Origin: Stratiolaelaps scimitus
Taxonomy: Eukaryota > Arthropoda > Arachnida > Mesostigmata > Laelapidae
Direction: 5' to 3'
Assembly: GCA_019614645.1 (NCBI GenBank)
Contig: JABWDB010000015.1
Span: forward strand, 6,643,501 to 6,707,500
Length of the DNA stretch: 64,000 bases
Shown here: positions 37,001-48,514 of the stretch, in pieces
How the letters are laid out: every line of letters starts with the position of its first letter
How positions within the stretch are numbered: the first letter of the stretch is position 1
Notes under the pieces: generated by a model
Seen by the model: only the letters and a program-made list of their open reading frames with translations
The model's database searches: none
Told to the model about the DNA's origin: nothing
Program-made: the position numbers and the translations under genes

Positions 37001-38706
37001 TCTCGTTCAGAGAACATCTCTTTGTGTCGACGGCAGATCAGGAGCGCGTCGGATCAACCAACCGACTCCGCGGCTCCGTTTCCAGTTCCGCACATCCCAG
37101 TTCCGGTGTTGTAGTATGTGAAGATTCAGTACAATACCACGCTCTCCTCTGTCGACCACAAAGCGAGATCGCGGCACAGCAACAATCGTTAATGCGGTGG
37201 TGAATGTATCACCTGCGCAGACGAAAGCAATAATGAGCATTCGTCGATACGTCGATGCTAATATCGATGACCAGTACAGGTAATGCTGACAATCCGAATG
37301 TGAAATTTATTATATGACACTAAGATTTCACGACAGCGGCCATAGCCTATGAAATAATCGCATTTATTATTACCTACGAACACATTTTTTCCGCATAATA
37401 CGCTAATAGTAAATCTATCCGTACAGGAATCTCTTCCCATGAAGTGATCGTCCATCAAATGTGAAAGTATAAGCTTGTTCGCAAATGCTGCCTGCGACAA
37501 AAAGCAAGAGCGTGCCTAGTCAAATGCGCCATTCCAGCGGGCGGAGACTGTGGGGTACCTCTTCTGCATCTCGTATACATTGGCGGCTGTCCCCATATGA
37601 CGGATCACATCCATGCAAAAGAGAGAGTGCAAGAAACAAAATAGCCTAGAGACTCAGAGACTGGCTACTATTATATATTCCGAGTTTTTACGTTGCACTG
37701 CCAACATCGCATCTTATGCTGATGGGTAAGCACTCTCAGGACTTTCGAACGTGCCTGTATGCGTATGTCGATACCGTTTTTGCATTTGTCGAGATGAAAC
37801 ATATTTCTGACCACGAAGATCTCTTACTACTCTCTCTCTCTCTCTCTCTCTATAATTTTATGGATGTGGACGAGGGCGAGGGCCCTTGATATTTATACGC
37901 CTAGGATGTATTGTGCACACCAATATGGATAAGTGTGTCGGCCATCGCAATGAAGCGCTCGGAACACGGATGGAGGGCAACGCATGTCTCCCATATAGCT
38001 GATAGACACTGTTTACTAGGTTTGATGGGCGACATGGCTTCCACCCCTTGCATCTAATCCCATGTTGACCCCATGGCCATAATCTACTGGCGCATCCTAG
38101 AACTACTCCGATGCATATTGCAGACGCCAAGGCGCCAAAACCTTCCTTGTCTGGTCAATCATCGTTCGGTCGAGCTTGGGCGGCCGAGCGCAGTCGTCGG
38201 ACTCGAGCAACGACGAAGTTGCTCGGCTCGTTACAGTTCATTGATGTTATGTAACGAATAAATAAGTCGGGGCGGGTTTTTATACAGTGGCTCACAACAC
38301 ACCACTGTCTCTCGACGGTGGTCTCTCGACGACTATTTCATTCGTTTCGTTTCAATACATAACAAATGTATTGTAACATCTAACGCGTAATCGATACATA
38401 CATACCCATAGCTCGCATAAGCCTAGCTTGCCAAACATTGCCAATAAGCCCAATAAGCATGGCGAAACACGACAAAATCGAGTCGCGAAATCACGTCGTC
38501 ATAAACCGAGAACATGTCGCTTGCCAACAACAAGTTGGCAATATCATTGCGTAACGTCTCCTGCGGAAGCTCTCCGAACTCGAGATCATCTAGCACGCAA
38601 AGCCGAAGCCACTCGTGATCATCGAGTCTTGCTCGGGTCTGTCATCTACTCTTGTTGCTGTTCTTACCTCGGAATACTATTCCCCCGTTTGTCGCGTAAC
38701 GACAAG

Positions 38707-38761
38707 TGCCGGCTCGAATCTGTGCGGTTCGCCAGATCACTACGAGCAGAGTACATCGTCG
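38707..38761 (+). CDS. caskin: Caskin, micro-exon joining linker to SAM1 (inferred)
   Basis: A 55-base exon. One base finishes the codon left open at 27,211; the next 18 codons read AGSNLCGSPDHYEQSTSS and end exactly at a GTGAGT donor (38,762) in phase 0, the phase in which SAM1 begins at 40,094. The composition (Ser/Gly/Thr with Tyr) matches the disordered linker before the SAM pair. The acceptor is AACGACAAG, with AAG rather than CAG, after a long pyrimidine-rich stretch (38,640-38,690), so it is the weakest splice site in the model. Two independent phase matches make the joint model of this exon and 27,156-27,211 credible. An overlapping frame (38,428-38,769) is longer but has no protein-like features. 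A 12-base hairpin lies 80 bases downstream. Confidence 0.65.
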
Positions 38762-40093
38762 GTGAGTGACCCGGGTAGTCAGTCGTGCCAGGGGTGTTTA
38801 GCGATTTCACCTTCAGATTAAGCTGTTAATGACGCTGACCAGACTCCGCATGTCATTCGTTGACATGCGGAGGGGCTGTTGTTCATTCATTGACTAATGC
38901 GATTTCTGATCTCGGAGACAGTCATCAGGGTGCTTCTGCACCCGATCGTTTCGCACGTCACCATTGTTCGATGAGTGCTGTTTCCCCTCTCCCCTGAACA
39001 ACGCCTGACACACCCCGCCCGAATGGGCCACCGTCCGTCCCAAACAGGGCCCCCGAACGGACAGTTGAGACCGCAGCGGAACCGGCTCACATCTTTCTAC
39101 CAAAAGACTCGGCCATCGCCGTTGCGGCACGGTTTTGCCTCCAATCACCTTCGGCGTCTAGGCCTCTCTCCCTTCTCGTCTACTCTGTGTTAATTCCTTT
39201 TGCATTCCCTCCCTACGATGTAGCTTTACGGTTTGGCCGAGGTGCACTCTTGTTCGGCCGGCTGGCCAGCTAGAGCAGCCCAACGCAATGCCTATCGCAC
39301 GTCACCACAGTAGGGAGAGCAAACTGCAGCCCTCCTGGCTACGCTGTCCGCGATAAGCAACGACACTCTCCCCGCAGACTCACCACTGCAGGTCACCCTA
39401 ACTCTCCCTAGGCCCCTAGGGCTAGGCCCCGCTCGTAGAGTCCACCAATGCTCTCTCTATGCAACAACCGAAGCAACCCGCCGGTCTCCTCTAACGTCGG
39501 TGGCTTGGAAGACATAGTTCTCCATGGTTCATCCACAGGCTCTTCCCCTTGGGTGCATGTAGACGGCGTCGACCAAACTTCACCCCAGCTGCTACCCCTC
39601 GGGTACGATTGCTGTTGGCCGAGCCAGATAGAGCTGTTCTCGCTGTTCCCTGATAGCAATCTCGGCAAGGTCAAGACGCTGGCGGGCAGGTATCTTGGAA
39701 CACCCGATGCGCGACATTTCGAATCGCGGAACACTAAATGATGGTGGACGACGTCGTGTAGCAGACGAGCACAACGAGAAACAGCATCAAATGCTGGGGT
39801 GATGGTCGTAAAAGAAAGACATTAGGCGCGTGGCTGACCATGAGTCTTTAGGTTTACGTTTAGAAAGCGTTTATTGAAGGGTAACGCAAGGCGAAGGGTC
39901 AGCGTCAACGGCTGTCGTGGTGAGGCAGCTGTTCGCCACGTTCAAGATATGGCTTCCTGAGCATTAGTGCCGACACAAGCCGTACAAGTGAGTCGTGGTA
40001 ACTAACGCCTACCGTTCGTATGCAGTTTCGGGTGCTTGTGTTGCTATCAGTCTAACGAGCTCTTTTGTATTTTTGCATCGACTCAATTTGCAG
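38762..40093 (+). other. Caskin intron, 1.3 kb
   Basis: Runs from the GTGAGT donor to TCAATTTGCAG. It includes the hairpin at 38,844-38,872 and CpG-rich frames on the minus strand (38,887-39,148 and 39,408-39,774) whose Arg/Ser/Cys-rich peptides I could not assign. Confidence 0.75.
38844..38872. repeat. Perfect 12-base hairpin
   Basis: CTCCGCATGTCA (38,844-38,855) and its exact reverse complement TGACATGCGGAG (38,861-38,872) enclose the 5-base loop TTCGT. It sits 80 bases after the caskin micro-exon donor and would form in the pre-mRNA. Confidence 0.95.
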
Positions 40094-40295
40094 GACCAGG
40101 AAGTGCTATCTCTATGGTTGAAGAACCTTCACTTCGAGGAATATCTCCCGCTGTTCGTGAACTCGGGCTACGACATGCCTACGATCTCAAGGATGACACC
40201 TGAGGACCTCACGGCAATCGGCATCACCCGGCCGCAGCATCGCCGGAAACTCAAGCAGGAGATCTCGAAGCTCAACATCTCCGATGGAATCCCTG
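40094..40295 (+). CDS. caskin: Caskin, exon encoding SAM domain 1
   Basis: This exon starts after TTTTTGCATCGACTCAATTTGCAG in phase 0 and ends at a GTAAGC donor in phase 1. The 67 full codons form a complete five-helix SAM domain: DQEVLSLWLKNLHFEEYLPL in helix 1, FVNSGYDM, then the strongly conserved PTISRMTPEDLTAIGI core and the C-terminal helix RPQHRRKLKQEISKLN. The TISRMTPEDLTAIG core is what identifies CASKIN rather than another SAM protein such as SHANK or ANKS. Caskin SAM1 packs against SAM2, and the tandem polymerises into helical fibres; in flies the SAM region binds the phosphatase LAR. The short linker to SAM2 (SDGIPDYKPD) is split by the following intron. There are no stops, frameshifts or odd residues. 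Confidence 0.97.
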
Positions 40296-42499
40296 GTAAG
40301 CGCGAGTATACGTTCGCAGATGTTCATTGATTCTAATTCAGTTATGTGAAAACACACTTGTCCCCAACAAGGAAGTAGCAAGTGAAGTTCCACGTAGCAG
40401 AGAAAGAAGAGCAGGTATCTCGAAGGACACGCAACGCTGGGCTAAAAAACGCTAAACAATCGTTCGACAATGAAAAATCACACGACTTCAAATGTCCTTG
40501 TACAGTTCCTTTTGAGACCGCTTATCTTCCCTGTGTCTACGACGCTCATCCTCATCGTTTGCTGTTACTGCTGCAGAGGCCCCTTTACGCTGAAGGGCAA
40601 ACTGCCGCGTACTCTTAGCCAACAGCCTCAATCTCCGGGCCGAAAAGCCGCTTGGCGTAACACGCCGTGCTACTGTCGCATTATTGCTTTCACAAACGAC
40701 AGCGCCTCCGCCACATCGGTGATAGAGCCTCCATGGAAAAGCGGTATATTCCCCCGGACATACATGTATTTATGCACATATATTTAACTGCAAAGACGAC
40801 ACCGATCGTTTGCGGAATAATTGATTACACCCTACGAACGCTCGGCTATTTACGAGGCTAACAGCCTTCTTAGTTCGAGGATCTATGTGGGTGGTTGGGT
40901 GTGTGCACGGGTTCCGTGTAGCCTCGCGAGGGACAGACGACTGTAGCGCCTGCGACTACCGCGGTGGGCTTGATTAATCGTCGCCGTTCGATGCCCGCAG
41001 CGCGATCCCTTCATTAACGGGGGCGGGGGGGCGGTTTCGGTAGCCCTTTCGAAAGATATTCGCGCCCAACTTCTACAGACCCAACGCGCAAGGGATATGA
41101 GCAGACTAGATCCTCATATGGTTCAATTGTCACTGTACGCATCGTGTGCCGTGGTTCTTCGCTTTGTCCCAATGCAGGTTACGGCCAATGCAGGTTCGTT
41201 CGTTCCATCGTGTCGAAATCGAATCCTCGAATCGCTACCATAGTATATTACATCTTGCGAAAGTCAGCCGCACATCCACGATCCATCACGATCTGGTCAT
41301 ATTGTATTATATACAGCCAGTAAAACGCAGCTGCGTAGTCCAGCAGCACAGCTAACAATGGTCACGAGTTGATATTTACTTGTTGCTGGTAAGCCCTCAG
41401 GGTGAACGAGAGAGACGGCCCTACCGCTCCAACCCTACTTAGCGAAACTCTTCGTCTCCGAACGAGTCGAGCCAATGGAGGAGTTAATGCAACGCCACTA
41501 TCCTATATACCTTCCAGCTCCCTCCCCGTGATTATCGATACGTTAGACCCTCGATACGGACGCTAGGCATCTATCTATTCGTTGGGGAACCGCGTTGAGG
41601 CGAGGTGACGAACGATGTGTCATGGAGTGCATTGCACTGCAAACGCCTCAGGATGGGAGGACTCCCCCATTCATCCCTAGCTCATCATGCGCTCGTCCCC
41701 ATGGGGATTTGATTTACCACCGCGCCGCCATGGGGGCTATGAACGGCAGGGATACGTAGCTAGGTAAATCAAAGGGTGACGTTGTTTGGCGGCAAGACCC
41801 CCTCCCTCCCTCCAGCACCGGCATCAGCCAGACGCGTTGCCCTGTGCGTGGATAGCGACGATATGCTTGCCTACGTAACTCCACGAGAGAGAGCGAGAGA
41901 GAGAAAGATCGTGAGCGGGTATAGAGTTCGTGGGTGTTAATTTGGCGATGCTCGTCTCCCGTATTTACGCGTATATAGGATCTGCTGCAAAGGCTACGAC
42001 CAGTCTACACGAAAGAGGAATGGAGCTTGGCTGGTGGAGAGAGAAATTTCGATGATTCGGTAGAATTTGCGCAAGGCACACCGCGGTAGAATTTGCGCCA
42101 TGCCAATGCGCTGAATGCTTTAACGGAAAGGGAGACCCGTCCAGGCCGCGTGGCCAGTGGCATGAAACGAGATTAACAGAGGAATAGATTATAGGCATAA
42201 CAGATAATGAGGAATTGTGCAACCGTTTCAAGGATGCGAAAAGACCGTTCTTGCGAAAGTTTATATAAACAATAGTAATCGGTAATAATAATCATCGTGA
42301 TTATTGCGATTATTATCGTAACTATCATTGGTGATACTGCTCAAAAGGTTGCTGTATTTGCACCATGTTTTTGTCGTCGTACATTATTGTCGTCACTGGG
42401 ACGATCCAAAAGTCCCCAAGGTGTGAATATAGTTATATGGATTTTGCCTGATTATCTCTTCTTCTGTCAATGCACTCGTAAACGAAATCTCTCTTTCTG

Positions 42500-43640
42500 C
42501 AATGCGCCTCACACAGCCAGTAAAGTCGTCCTGGCCTCAGCCGTTGTTACGACTAATAATTTTTGCCTACAATATCAGGCAGAACACGTGAAGACATTGC
42601 GTTATGCTGATGACCTCGTCGTCTTCGGTTGGAGCTGGTTTCATGTCCAGCAAGCCCAAGCAGGATTGTCAGCGTACGTGAGCGAGGTTGGTCTAATGAT
42701 AAATATGAACAAGACGGAAACCATGAAATTCGGCAGGGAAGGCCGTCTCGCTGCCACCGATCCGCGCCGCATCGATGGAACAAAGTTGAGATATGTTAAT
42801 AGTTTCAAGTATCTATGTGTGGTATTGCCCACAAACGGACGCTCCTTCGTAGAGCACATCACGGGCAGAGGACGATGTCCGATGGTTGCTGGTGTGGGAA
42901 TTCGAACGCGGTTGAGACTCTCACCGCGAACGGCGTTACCTTTGTTCGAGATAAAGATTGTTGCACAGTAGCGGACCAATTAGGTTTTGCGTCAAATTTG
43001 AGCGTCGCTTAGCGCACTCTGCTTGTTTCTAATATCTGACGCAGTTCATAAATAAATGAGAGAGAGAGGAGACGGCGCTGTTCATGACGGCGTCAAACAA
43101 AATTTGTCAGAGCGTCTCCTGCCGATCGTACGGACAAGACGTGTGTCTTTCCTTAGCATAGGTTAGCAGGTTGCCCCACCGCACGTAGTTTGTCATCAAT
43201 CCGCATAGATCACCTTAAAGAGTTGTCAAAAGAAACAGCAATAATCTTCTACAAAGGTGTCCCCGGTTGAGTCCTATGGCATATGAGTCATTTGGGTGCA
43301 CCTATCGTCGAGGCAGCTCGAAAAGCTAGATCGAATTAAGCCTTCGTTCCTAAAGCGAGCCCTGAGCCTGCATGGTTCTTCGCTGAACAGATATGTATAT
43401 CTAGCGGGCGATACGCCCCTATTCGTAGAAGGTGGAAGAGAAACATAGCAGAAATTAATCCCGATTTCTACAGCACGGGGGCTATGACTACCGAAACCTG
43501 GAAACTGGCTGGCAGGACAAATCGGAGGGGTTTCACACTCCATCCGATACTTGCTTCTGTATAAGATGTGGGTGAGGCGTATCGCAAATAACACGTAGCG
43601 ACCTGTGCTGCTGTGCCTTCCCCAGCCAGCCTCGCGGAGA
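42500..43640 (+). mobile_element. Decayed non-LTR retrotransposon reverse transcriptase, interrupted
   Basis: The plus-strand frame 42,297-42,971 contains the LINE RT active-site motif YADDLVVF (YADD at 42,603-42,614), the downstream GLMINMNKTETMKFG block and the FKYLCVVLPTNG thumb block, followed by RLSPRTALPLFEIKIV. The expected continuation (YGI.VIWVHLSSRQLEKLDRI, then FLKRAL) resumes only at about 43,276, after roughly 300 unrelated bases. It then carries a TGA after YGI, a TAG after the VEGGRET block (about 43,415) and a frame change into NPDFYSTGAMTTETW (about 43,455). The element is therefore non-functional: several breaks plus an internal insertion. The endonuclease and 5' part are not recognisable. 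It lies in sense orientation in the intron between the SAM exons. The clade is not certain. Confidence 0.88.
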
Positions 43641-45410
43641 CGGTGCAATTGTTATAATAACTACTCCTTGTAGCTTTTTTTTTTATATCAGACGTTCATT
43701 CAAGACCATTGTAATATTTTGAAACCCAGCTAAATATATTATTTTCGATTATTTTCCCTTCAAATATCGCACTAATATCCTGTACTTTTGATTCAGCGGA
43801 ATTAGCAAGGGATGGTTATGAATGAGTTGATGCATTCAATTGTTGTTAGTCTACCGCTCTTTTTGAAGTCGGCACCATTGTGCCGTATCGTCCTAATTCA
43901 ATTCGAAACTGTAATAGGTCCGAAGCGGCCGTCACCAAAAGGCTTAATTAGATCTAGAATTTTAACTCCAGCTCACCTCCGTCGACCCTCAACTCCATAT
44001 CACACTAATTGCATAAGGCGAGTTTGGATCATTTATCCATTTGTCGCTCTTCATAGCCAGCCCTGTTAGCGGCCCCCTTGCCTCTGCGGATCTCATGAAC
44101 GTCTTCCCTGTCATCGGGGTCCAACCCTATTTGATCCTATGATTTCACGCGCCTTAGGCCTAGCTAACATACGTTGCGTATCAGGTGGCAGCATTAAGCT
44201 ACCCACGTCCCCATGTGTTTACCTAATATAACAATAGACTGTTTGTGATGTTATGCCTCTAGTCTAGACGGTACACCCACGTCTATCGCTATATTCTAAC
44301 TGATCCGGATGCTCTACTATGGACGGTCGACGGGCCCGAAGCACGCCCAGCGGAAAGCTCTGCTCGACTTCACACATCGGAGCACAGGGGTTTCGGCGAC
44401 CGCCTCCGCCCGCTTTGTAACTGTCGTCCAGACTGCGAACAATGCATGCCCGTAGGTCAAGTGGGGTTTAGTGACAGATATAAAAGAGCCCCATCAGATA
44501 CGCCGTAGGGTGGGGGGTGCGGGAAGACCTTGGCGTACTTTCAGTACTACTGGTGCTTCTGAAGAACGACAGGGGTGGAATAATTTCCAGCAACCATTAT
44601 CACAGCCACCACGCTACTTCCAGAGCCACGGATGCCCTCCGTCTCTGGTTGTTCGGTTTGGCGGAACAGCCATAACAGCCTAACCATAGCCTGCGCGTAC
44701 AACGATGTCCCTGGTGAATATCCTCCTCCGCCGGAAGAGCTCGCGTACGCAACAAAATCCTGTTCAACAAAGCTCCTCTATCTCTCCATATCTCTGTTGG
44801 CTATCTGGCCTCTCTTTGAGAGCAACCGACAACTGTGTGCGTTGTTACGATGCACATGCGGTGTTATCATACGAAAATAGAGAACAGGACGAGTGGCTAC
44901 ATTCGCGGCAACCCGAGCCAATGGACTATGGCCCCGAGAAAAATTGCCCCATGATAAAAGCTAGTAATCCCGGATTAGCTGGATATTCCTGCTAGTGGCG
45001 ACCTAGCTGAAATTCGGGTTCCGACTGGGCGTCCTCAAGTTCATTAGTCGCCTGAACCTCGGCAAGCCGATCGACACCAACCTGACGAGCCTGTATATAG
45101 ATCATATACAGGCAGGAACAACCTGCGTCAGGGTTCGGACACGGGAAACTAACCGATCTCTTCTGTCGAAGCAACTGTCGGTTAACACCGTCTGCCTTGA
45201 CCCGTATCTTCTTGGTGGCACCACTCACAATTATTCAAATATAATATGACACCGTATGGTGGTGGTGATGCAACTGCTACTATATCCTCATGAGGAATTG
45301 AACAAAACACACACGCACGCATCGTTTCTCTTGACCCTTTCGAACAAAGGAAAGCAGATTCATCACGGAGGTCGCACGGCGAGCGTCACTGCCGAAACTA
45401 AAGGATATCG

Positions 45411-45478
45411 CTGCTATTGTTGTTGTTGCCGTTGTTGTTATTGTTGTTGTTGCTGTTGTTGTTATTGTTGTTGTTGAT
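45411..45478. repeat. (GTT)n trinucleotide microsatellite
   Basis: TTG/GTT repeats with occasional GCT or GTTATT interruptions. In the plus frame they give an artefactual Cys/Tyr peptide. Confidence 0.95.
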
Positions 45479-46336
45479 GTACGTTACTCCCATTGTCATT
45501 GTGTCGAGCATCGGTAAGCAACCCCACTTGGCCCACGCTGTCAGGATTGATAAATATGCAAAACTTGTCTCAGCTTGACTCCCCGGAGCTGGCTCAGAGA
45601 AGCGGAACTGAAACGACTTGACAGCTATTGGGGCCGCAGCATTTGCACGCGCCGCCCAACCGCCACCATGTTTGAGACTGCCGGATTCATGTCAAGTCAC
45701 AACAGCGACAGGAACAACAACGTGGGCAACATCGCATGCTATGCCTCTGGTTGGATTTACTTCTTCCTCGTTCTTTGTGATCGGCTCAGTGTTCAATGTT
45801 CCAGGGGACGTTAGTTTTGGGAGCGAAGCGTTCGCGATTACTACGACTCAAACGCTCGCTGCCTCTCCGTGTTTATTAGACGATATTAAGCCACGACTAT
45901 CAATTATAACGATTATTATGTTATTGAATAGGAATATGTACAAACTTGATGACCCCTTGTATTGCGCAGAACTTACGCTATGCCTCTCGCTGAGGGGTTA
46001 ATGGCAGGATTGAAAACATTGGAATTTTGAAGGCGCTCAGCCATTGATCATTCGGGTGTTTTCTATGGGGATATGCTTCGCTGCGTGATTACATCGGGTC
46101 GACCTTACGAACAGTTTCGCATTTCATCCAAGCTCAGCTTATGTCCTATGAGAACGATAGCCGATCTCATTAAAGATTACCTGAGATGGATGTTTCATTC
46201 TTTTAAACATCCCGCTTCGCCTTGCTGAAAGTATCAACGTTTAAACGACACCAGCTTATATTACATTATGCGCATAACTCACAGTTGGTCTCTAACATCG
46301 ACAATATGGCTCATCCAACTGTAGGACACGAGCAGG

Positions 46337-46395
46337 ACTAGAGTTGGCCTTGCCCTGCGGGCTGCGGCCAACTCTAGTATATATATATATATGTA
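46337..46395. repeat. 13-base perfect hairpin plus (TA)n, just upstream of the SAM2 exon
   Basis: ACTAGAGTTGGCC (46,337-46,349) and its exact reverse complement GGCCAACTCTAGT (46,366-46,378) enclose a GC-rich loop and run directly into a (TA)n tract. The structure ends about 65 bases before the exon at 46,458 and could affect branch-point access for that exon; this effect is speculation. Confidence 0.92.
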
Positions 46396-46457
46396 TATGC
46401 ACTATTGATCTGCAATTAATTGTGTTATGGAATAATTATGTTATTCTGTTTTTACAG

Positions 46458-46610
46458 ATTACAAGCCGGACAACCTGTTACTGTGGCTCAAGCTGCTTCG
46501 TCTCGACGAATACGCGCCAGCGTTGGCGGCTCAAGGTTACACGAGTATTGACAAGCTTGTCGCAGAGCTCGCTTGGGAGGATCTCGAGGAGATCGGGATT
46601 CTGAAGCTCG
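46458..46610 (+). CDS. caskin: Caskin, exon encoding most of SAM domain 2
   Basis: This exon starts after TTTTTACAG; the first two bases complete the Asp codon begun in the SAM1 exon. It reads DYKPDNLLLWLKLLRLDEYA, AQGYTSIDKLVAEL, then AWEDLEEIGILKLG, i.e. SAM helices 1 to 4 with the typical LLxWLxxLxLxEY start and the WEDLEEIGI core. The GHQKKLM final helix is supplied by the next exon, so SAM2 is split near its end at a phase 1 boundary (donor GTTAGT, weaker than consensus). In the family SAM2 provides the complementary surface for SAM1 in head-to-tail polymers. No missing residues are apparent. The 6.2 kb intron before it contains the dead LINE. Confidence 0.97.
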
Positions 46611-46826
46611 GTTAGTCTAATGCGATAGGCCTATCATATTATTTTGTGGGCAGTGATGCTCACAGCGTATAGATGATTGTCCTTATTTCTCTCTGTCCGT
46701 AGACTGGAAGTATCGGTTGAAAGTTCCACGATACGTTCGGTCTAAGAATCAAACCCGCTAGTGGAGTCCTCCTAAGAATTTGATATATTTAGCGAAAAAA
46801 ACCAAAGGAAAATAGCTTTTATATAC

Positions 46827-46846
46827 ACAAACACACACACACACAC

Positions 46847-46885
<39 letters not shown>

Positions 46886-46886
46886 T
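46827..46886. repeat. Compound (AC)n-(TA)n microsatellite
   Basis: ACACAC repeats pass into two TA tracts separated by a TAC unit. Confidence 0.95.
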
Positions 46887-47904
46887 TAATGCCTACCGAA
46901 CAGGTTCCCCGACTAGTCGTGTTCGTTGAAATCGCCTCTCAGCTTTACTATCCAGCCAACACGTTGGTACTCGCTCAAGCATCTCGAGACAAGATATCCA
47001 CATATAAATACTGTCAAATATCGTAGTACCTCCCATTATTCATAGATATCAGCTAGCGAATAAACTCCAAGAAACATAGTACTACATACACACACACATC
47101 CAGCCGTAAACCCAACAATGAGTGGACGTGGGCTCCATCCACGAAGCCTAGCCCATTTTTCCTCTTGGCCAACGACAAGCGTACCCGTGCAGTGTGTTGT
47201 TCGTTGCTGGAGCTCAGCGTAGTTGTGGGTCCTGCCGCACAGTGGGTTGGGTGGCTCAATCTTGGTACATGGTAGAGCCGTACATCTCTCCACTCAATAT
47301 ATACGGGAGGACAATAATGACTAAGGCACAGACGCGCACACGCACACATGGACGGCAACAGTGGAAACCATTTATTAGACAAAGTGGCTGTTTCTACATA
47401 GGAGGGACCCCGGGGGTCGGGCAGGCGACATGCTACCGTACTGCCATCCGCCGTTTTCGCTCGAAGGCCCAGAGGACGTTGTGAGGAGATGGAGACGAGT
47501 CTCCCATCGATTCCAGCTGTAGCAGAACATGCCACGCTGACAGATGGAAGATTTGAGCTGTCCTTATTGGCCGGGTTGGTCGGCTCGCGGCTAGCAGAAC
47601 TCGCACGGTCGCGTGGTCCTTGCCAGCGCCCATCAGGCAGGACGGGGAATGCGATGATTGAGAGATCGGGAATCCAACATCGTTGGACCGTCGTTGGGGA
47701 GCGGTGTAACCAGACTGCGAGTCGGGAGGGGGCCGGTTTTCTTAGCGCGGTCCAATCGGGTAACGTCGGCTAGGGTGGTACTTCCGAATGATAATGATGG
47801 CCGATTGACGACGACGACGGCGAACACAAGTGAAGTGGAGATCGGCACGAGCGCGTCCGAGGACCTATGGACTCGAGCGAATAGGAGAGAGCTAATCGTG
47901 CCGA

Positions 47905-47975
47905 GGTTTGCTAGATAGACCTAGGATATGTCGGAGGTTCAAATCCTGCCGTGGCTGGACTTCAGTGAACCATTG
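47905..47975 (+). mobile_element. SINE-like fragment with Pol III B box
   Basis: A perfect B box, GGTTCAAATCC (47,936-47,946), followed by TGCCGTGGCTGGACTTC. The CCGTGGC context is shared with the minus-strand copy at 6,950-7,030. It is preceded by a TAGACCTAGGATATGTCGGA stretch and no tRNA cloverleaf closes. The ends are undefined. Confidence 0.5.
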
Positions 47976-48307
47976 ATTTAAGCTCCCAACATTTGTGAGA
48001 GAAGGGGAGAGAGAGAGGAAGACAGAGAGAGAGCGAGCGCGGAAGACAAAGTAAAGGTATATAGGCATACAATCGGAAGTGGCCACCTTACCCGTCTCGG
48101 AAATCGTAGAACAAAGAGATACGCTGGGGGGATTGCATGTAATAACTCAACACGTTTTTGTAGTAATCTCATTCCCGATGCCAAGCTAACCCACGTCGCT
48201 CCCAGTCCAAGCTCAGTTTGCGGTCGGGGAACAGTAAGACAATAATATTAGATTTAGTGTACAATAGAAATGTGCGGCTGATTATATTTGATCGTTGACA
48301 ATTGCAG

Positions 48308-48514
48308 GACATCAAAAGAAACTGATGCTAGCCATTAAGAAGGTGAAAGGTCAGAAAGGTTTGTATGGACCGCTTCCGGGGGTTGCCCAGAACGCTGGTA
48401 TGGGGCAGTCGCTTGGCCCATCGAATAACAACAATAACAACCAAACGCCGATCACCATAACGCGTCATCCGAGCCTGGATATGGGCAACCCACACGCAAG
48501 ACCCGTCACCGTCC
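48308..48514 (+). CDS. caskin: Caskin, exon with end of SAM2 and Asn-rich linker
   Basis: The first two bases complete a Gly codon; then HQKKLMLAIKKVKGQ forms the last helix of SAM2, a conserved caskin signature. After this the protein becomes disordered: GLYGPLPGVAQNAGMGQSLG, a six-residue Asn run, and a TITRHPSLDMGN segment. The exon is 207 bases with both ends in phase 1, acceptor ATTGCAG and donor GTAAGT. The basic stretch AIKKVKGQK at the SAM2 end is typical of the family. The Asn run is coded by AAC/AAT repeats and may vary in length between individuals. Confidence 0.95.

Larger units (their letters stand above)
27212..38706 (+). other. Putative caskin intron, 11.5 kb
   Basis: This starts with GTGAGT and ends in AACGACAAG after a mixed pyrimidine tract. 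It contains a candidate exon (27,815-27,987), (TA)n tracts (28,281-28,310, 30,609-30,620, 34,494-34,528), a (GA)n run near 30,312-30,333, two copies of a dispersed repeat of about 60 bases (29,633-29,695 and 31,003-31,062), CpG-rich blocks at 31,140-31,510, 32,150-32,830 and 35,300-35,850, and many short hairpins. Medium reading frames such as 29,772-30,218 (plus), 32,149-32,787 (plus) and 33,976-34,296 (minus) have no family I recognise. Confidence 0.5.
40296..46457 (+). other. Caskin intron between SAM1 and SAM2, 6.2 kb
   Basis: Runs from GTAAGC to TTCTGTTTTTACAG. It holds the decayed LINE reverse transcriptase at 42,500-43,640 in the sense orientation, a (GTT)n tract (45,416-45,478), a CGGTAGAATTTGCGC direct repeat (42,058-42,072 and 42,084-42,098) and a perfect hairpin next to a (TA)n tract 60-120 bases before the SAM2 exon. 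I see no other gene in it. Confidence 0.9.
46611..48307 (+). other. Caskin intron, 1.7 kb
   Basis: From GTTAGT to GACAATTGCAG. It contains an (AC)n-(TA)n compound microsatellite (about 46,827-46,886), a SINE-like fragment with a B box at 47,936-47,946 and a (GA)n run near 48,005-48,032. No further gene is seen. Confidence 0.9.

Noticed and set aside
38428..38769. 113-codon frame overlapping the caskin micro-exon
   Set aside because: A different frame from the one that joins SAM1 in phase; basic composition without domain and it would not connect to 40,094 in frame.
45416..45478. Cys/Tyr-rich peptide resembling a knottin
   Set aside because: It is the translation of a (GTT)n/(GCT)n microsatellite.
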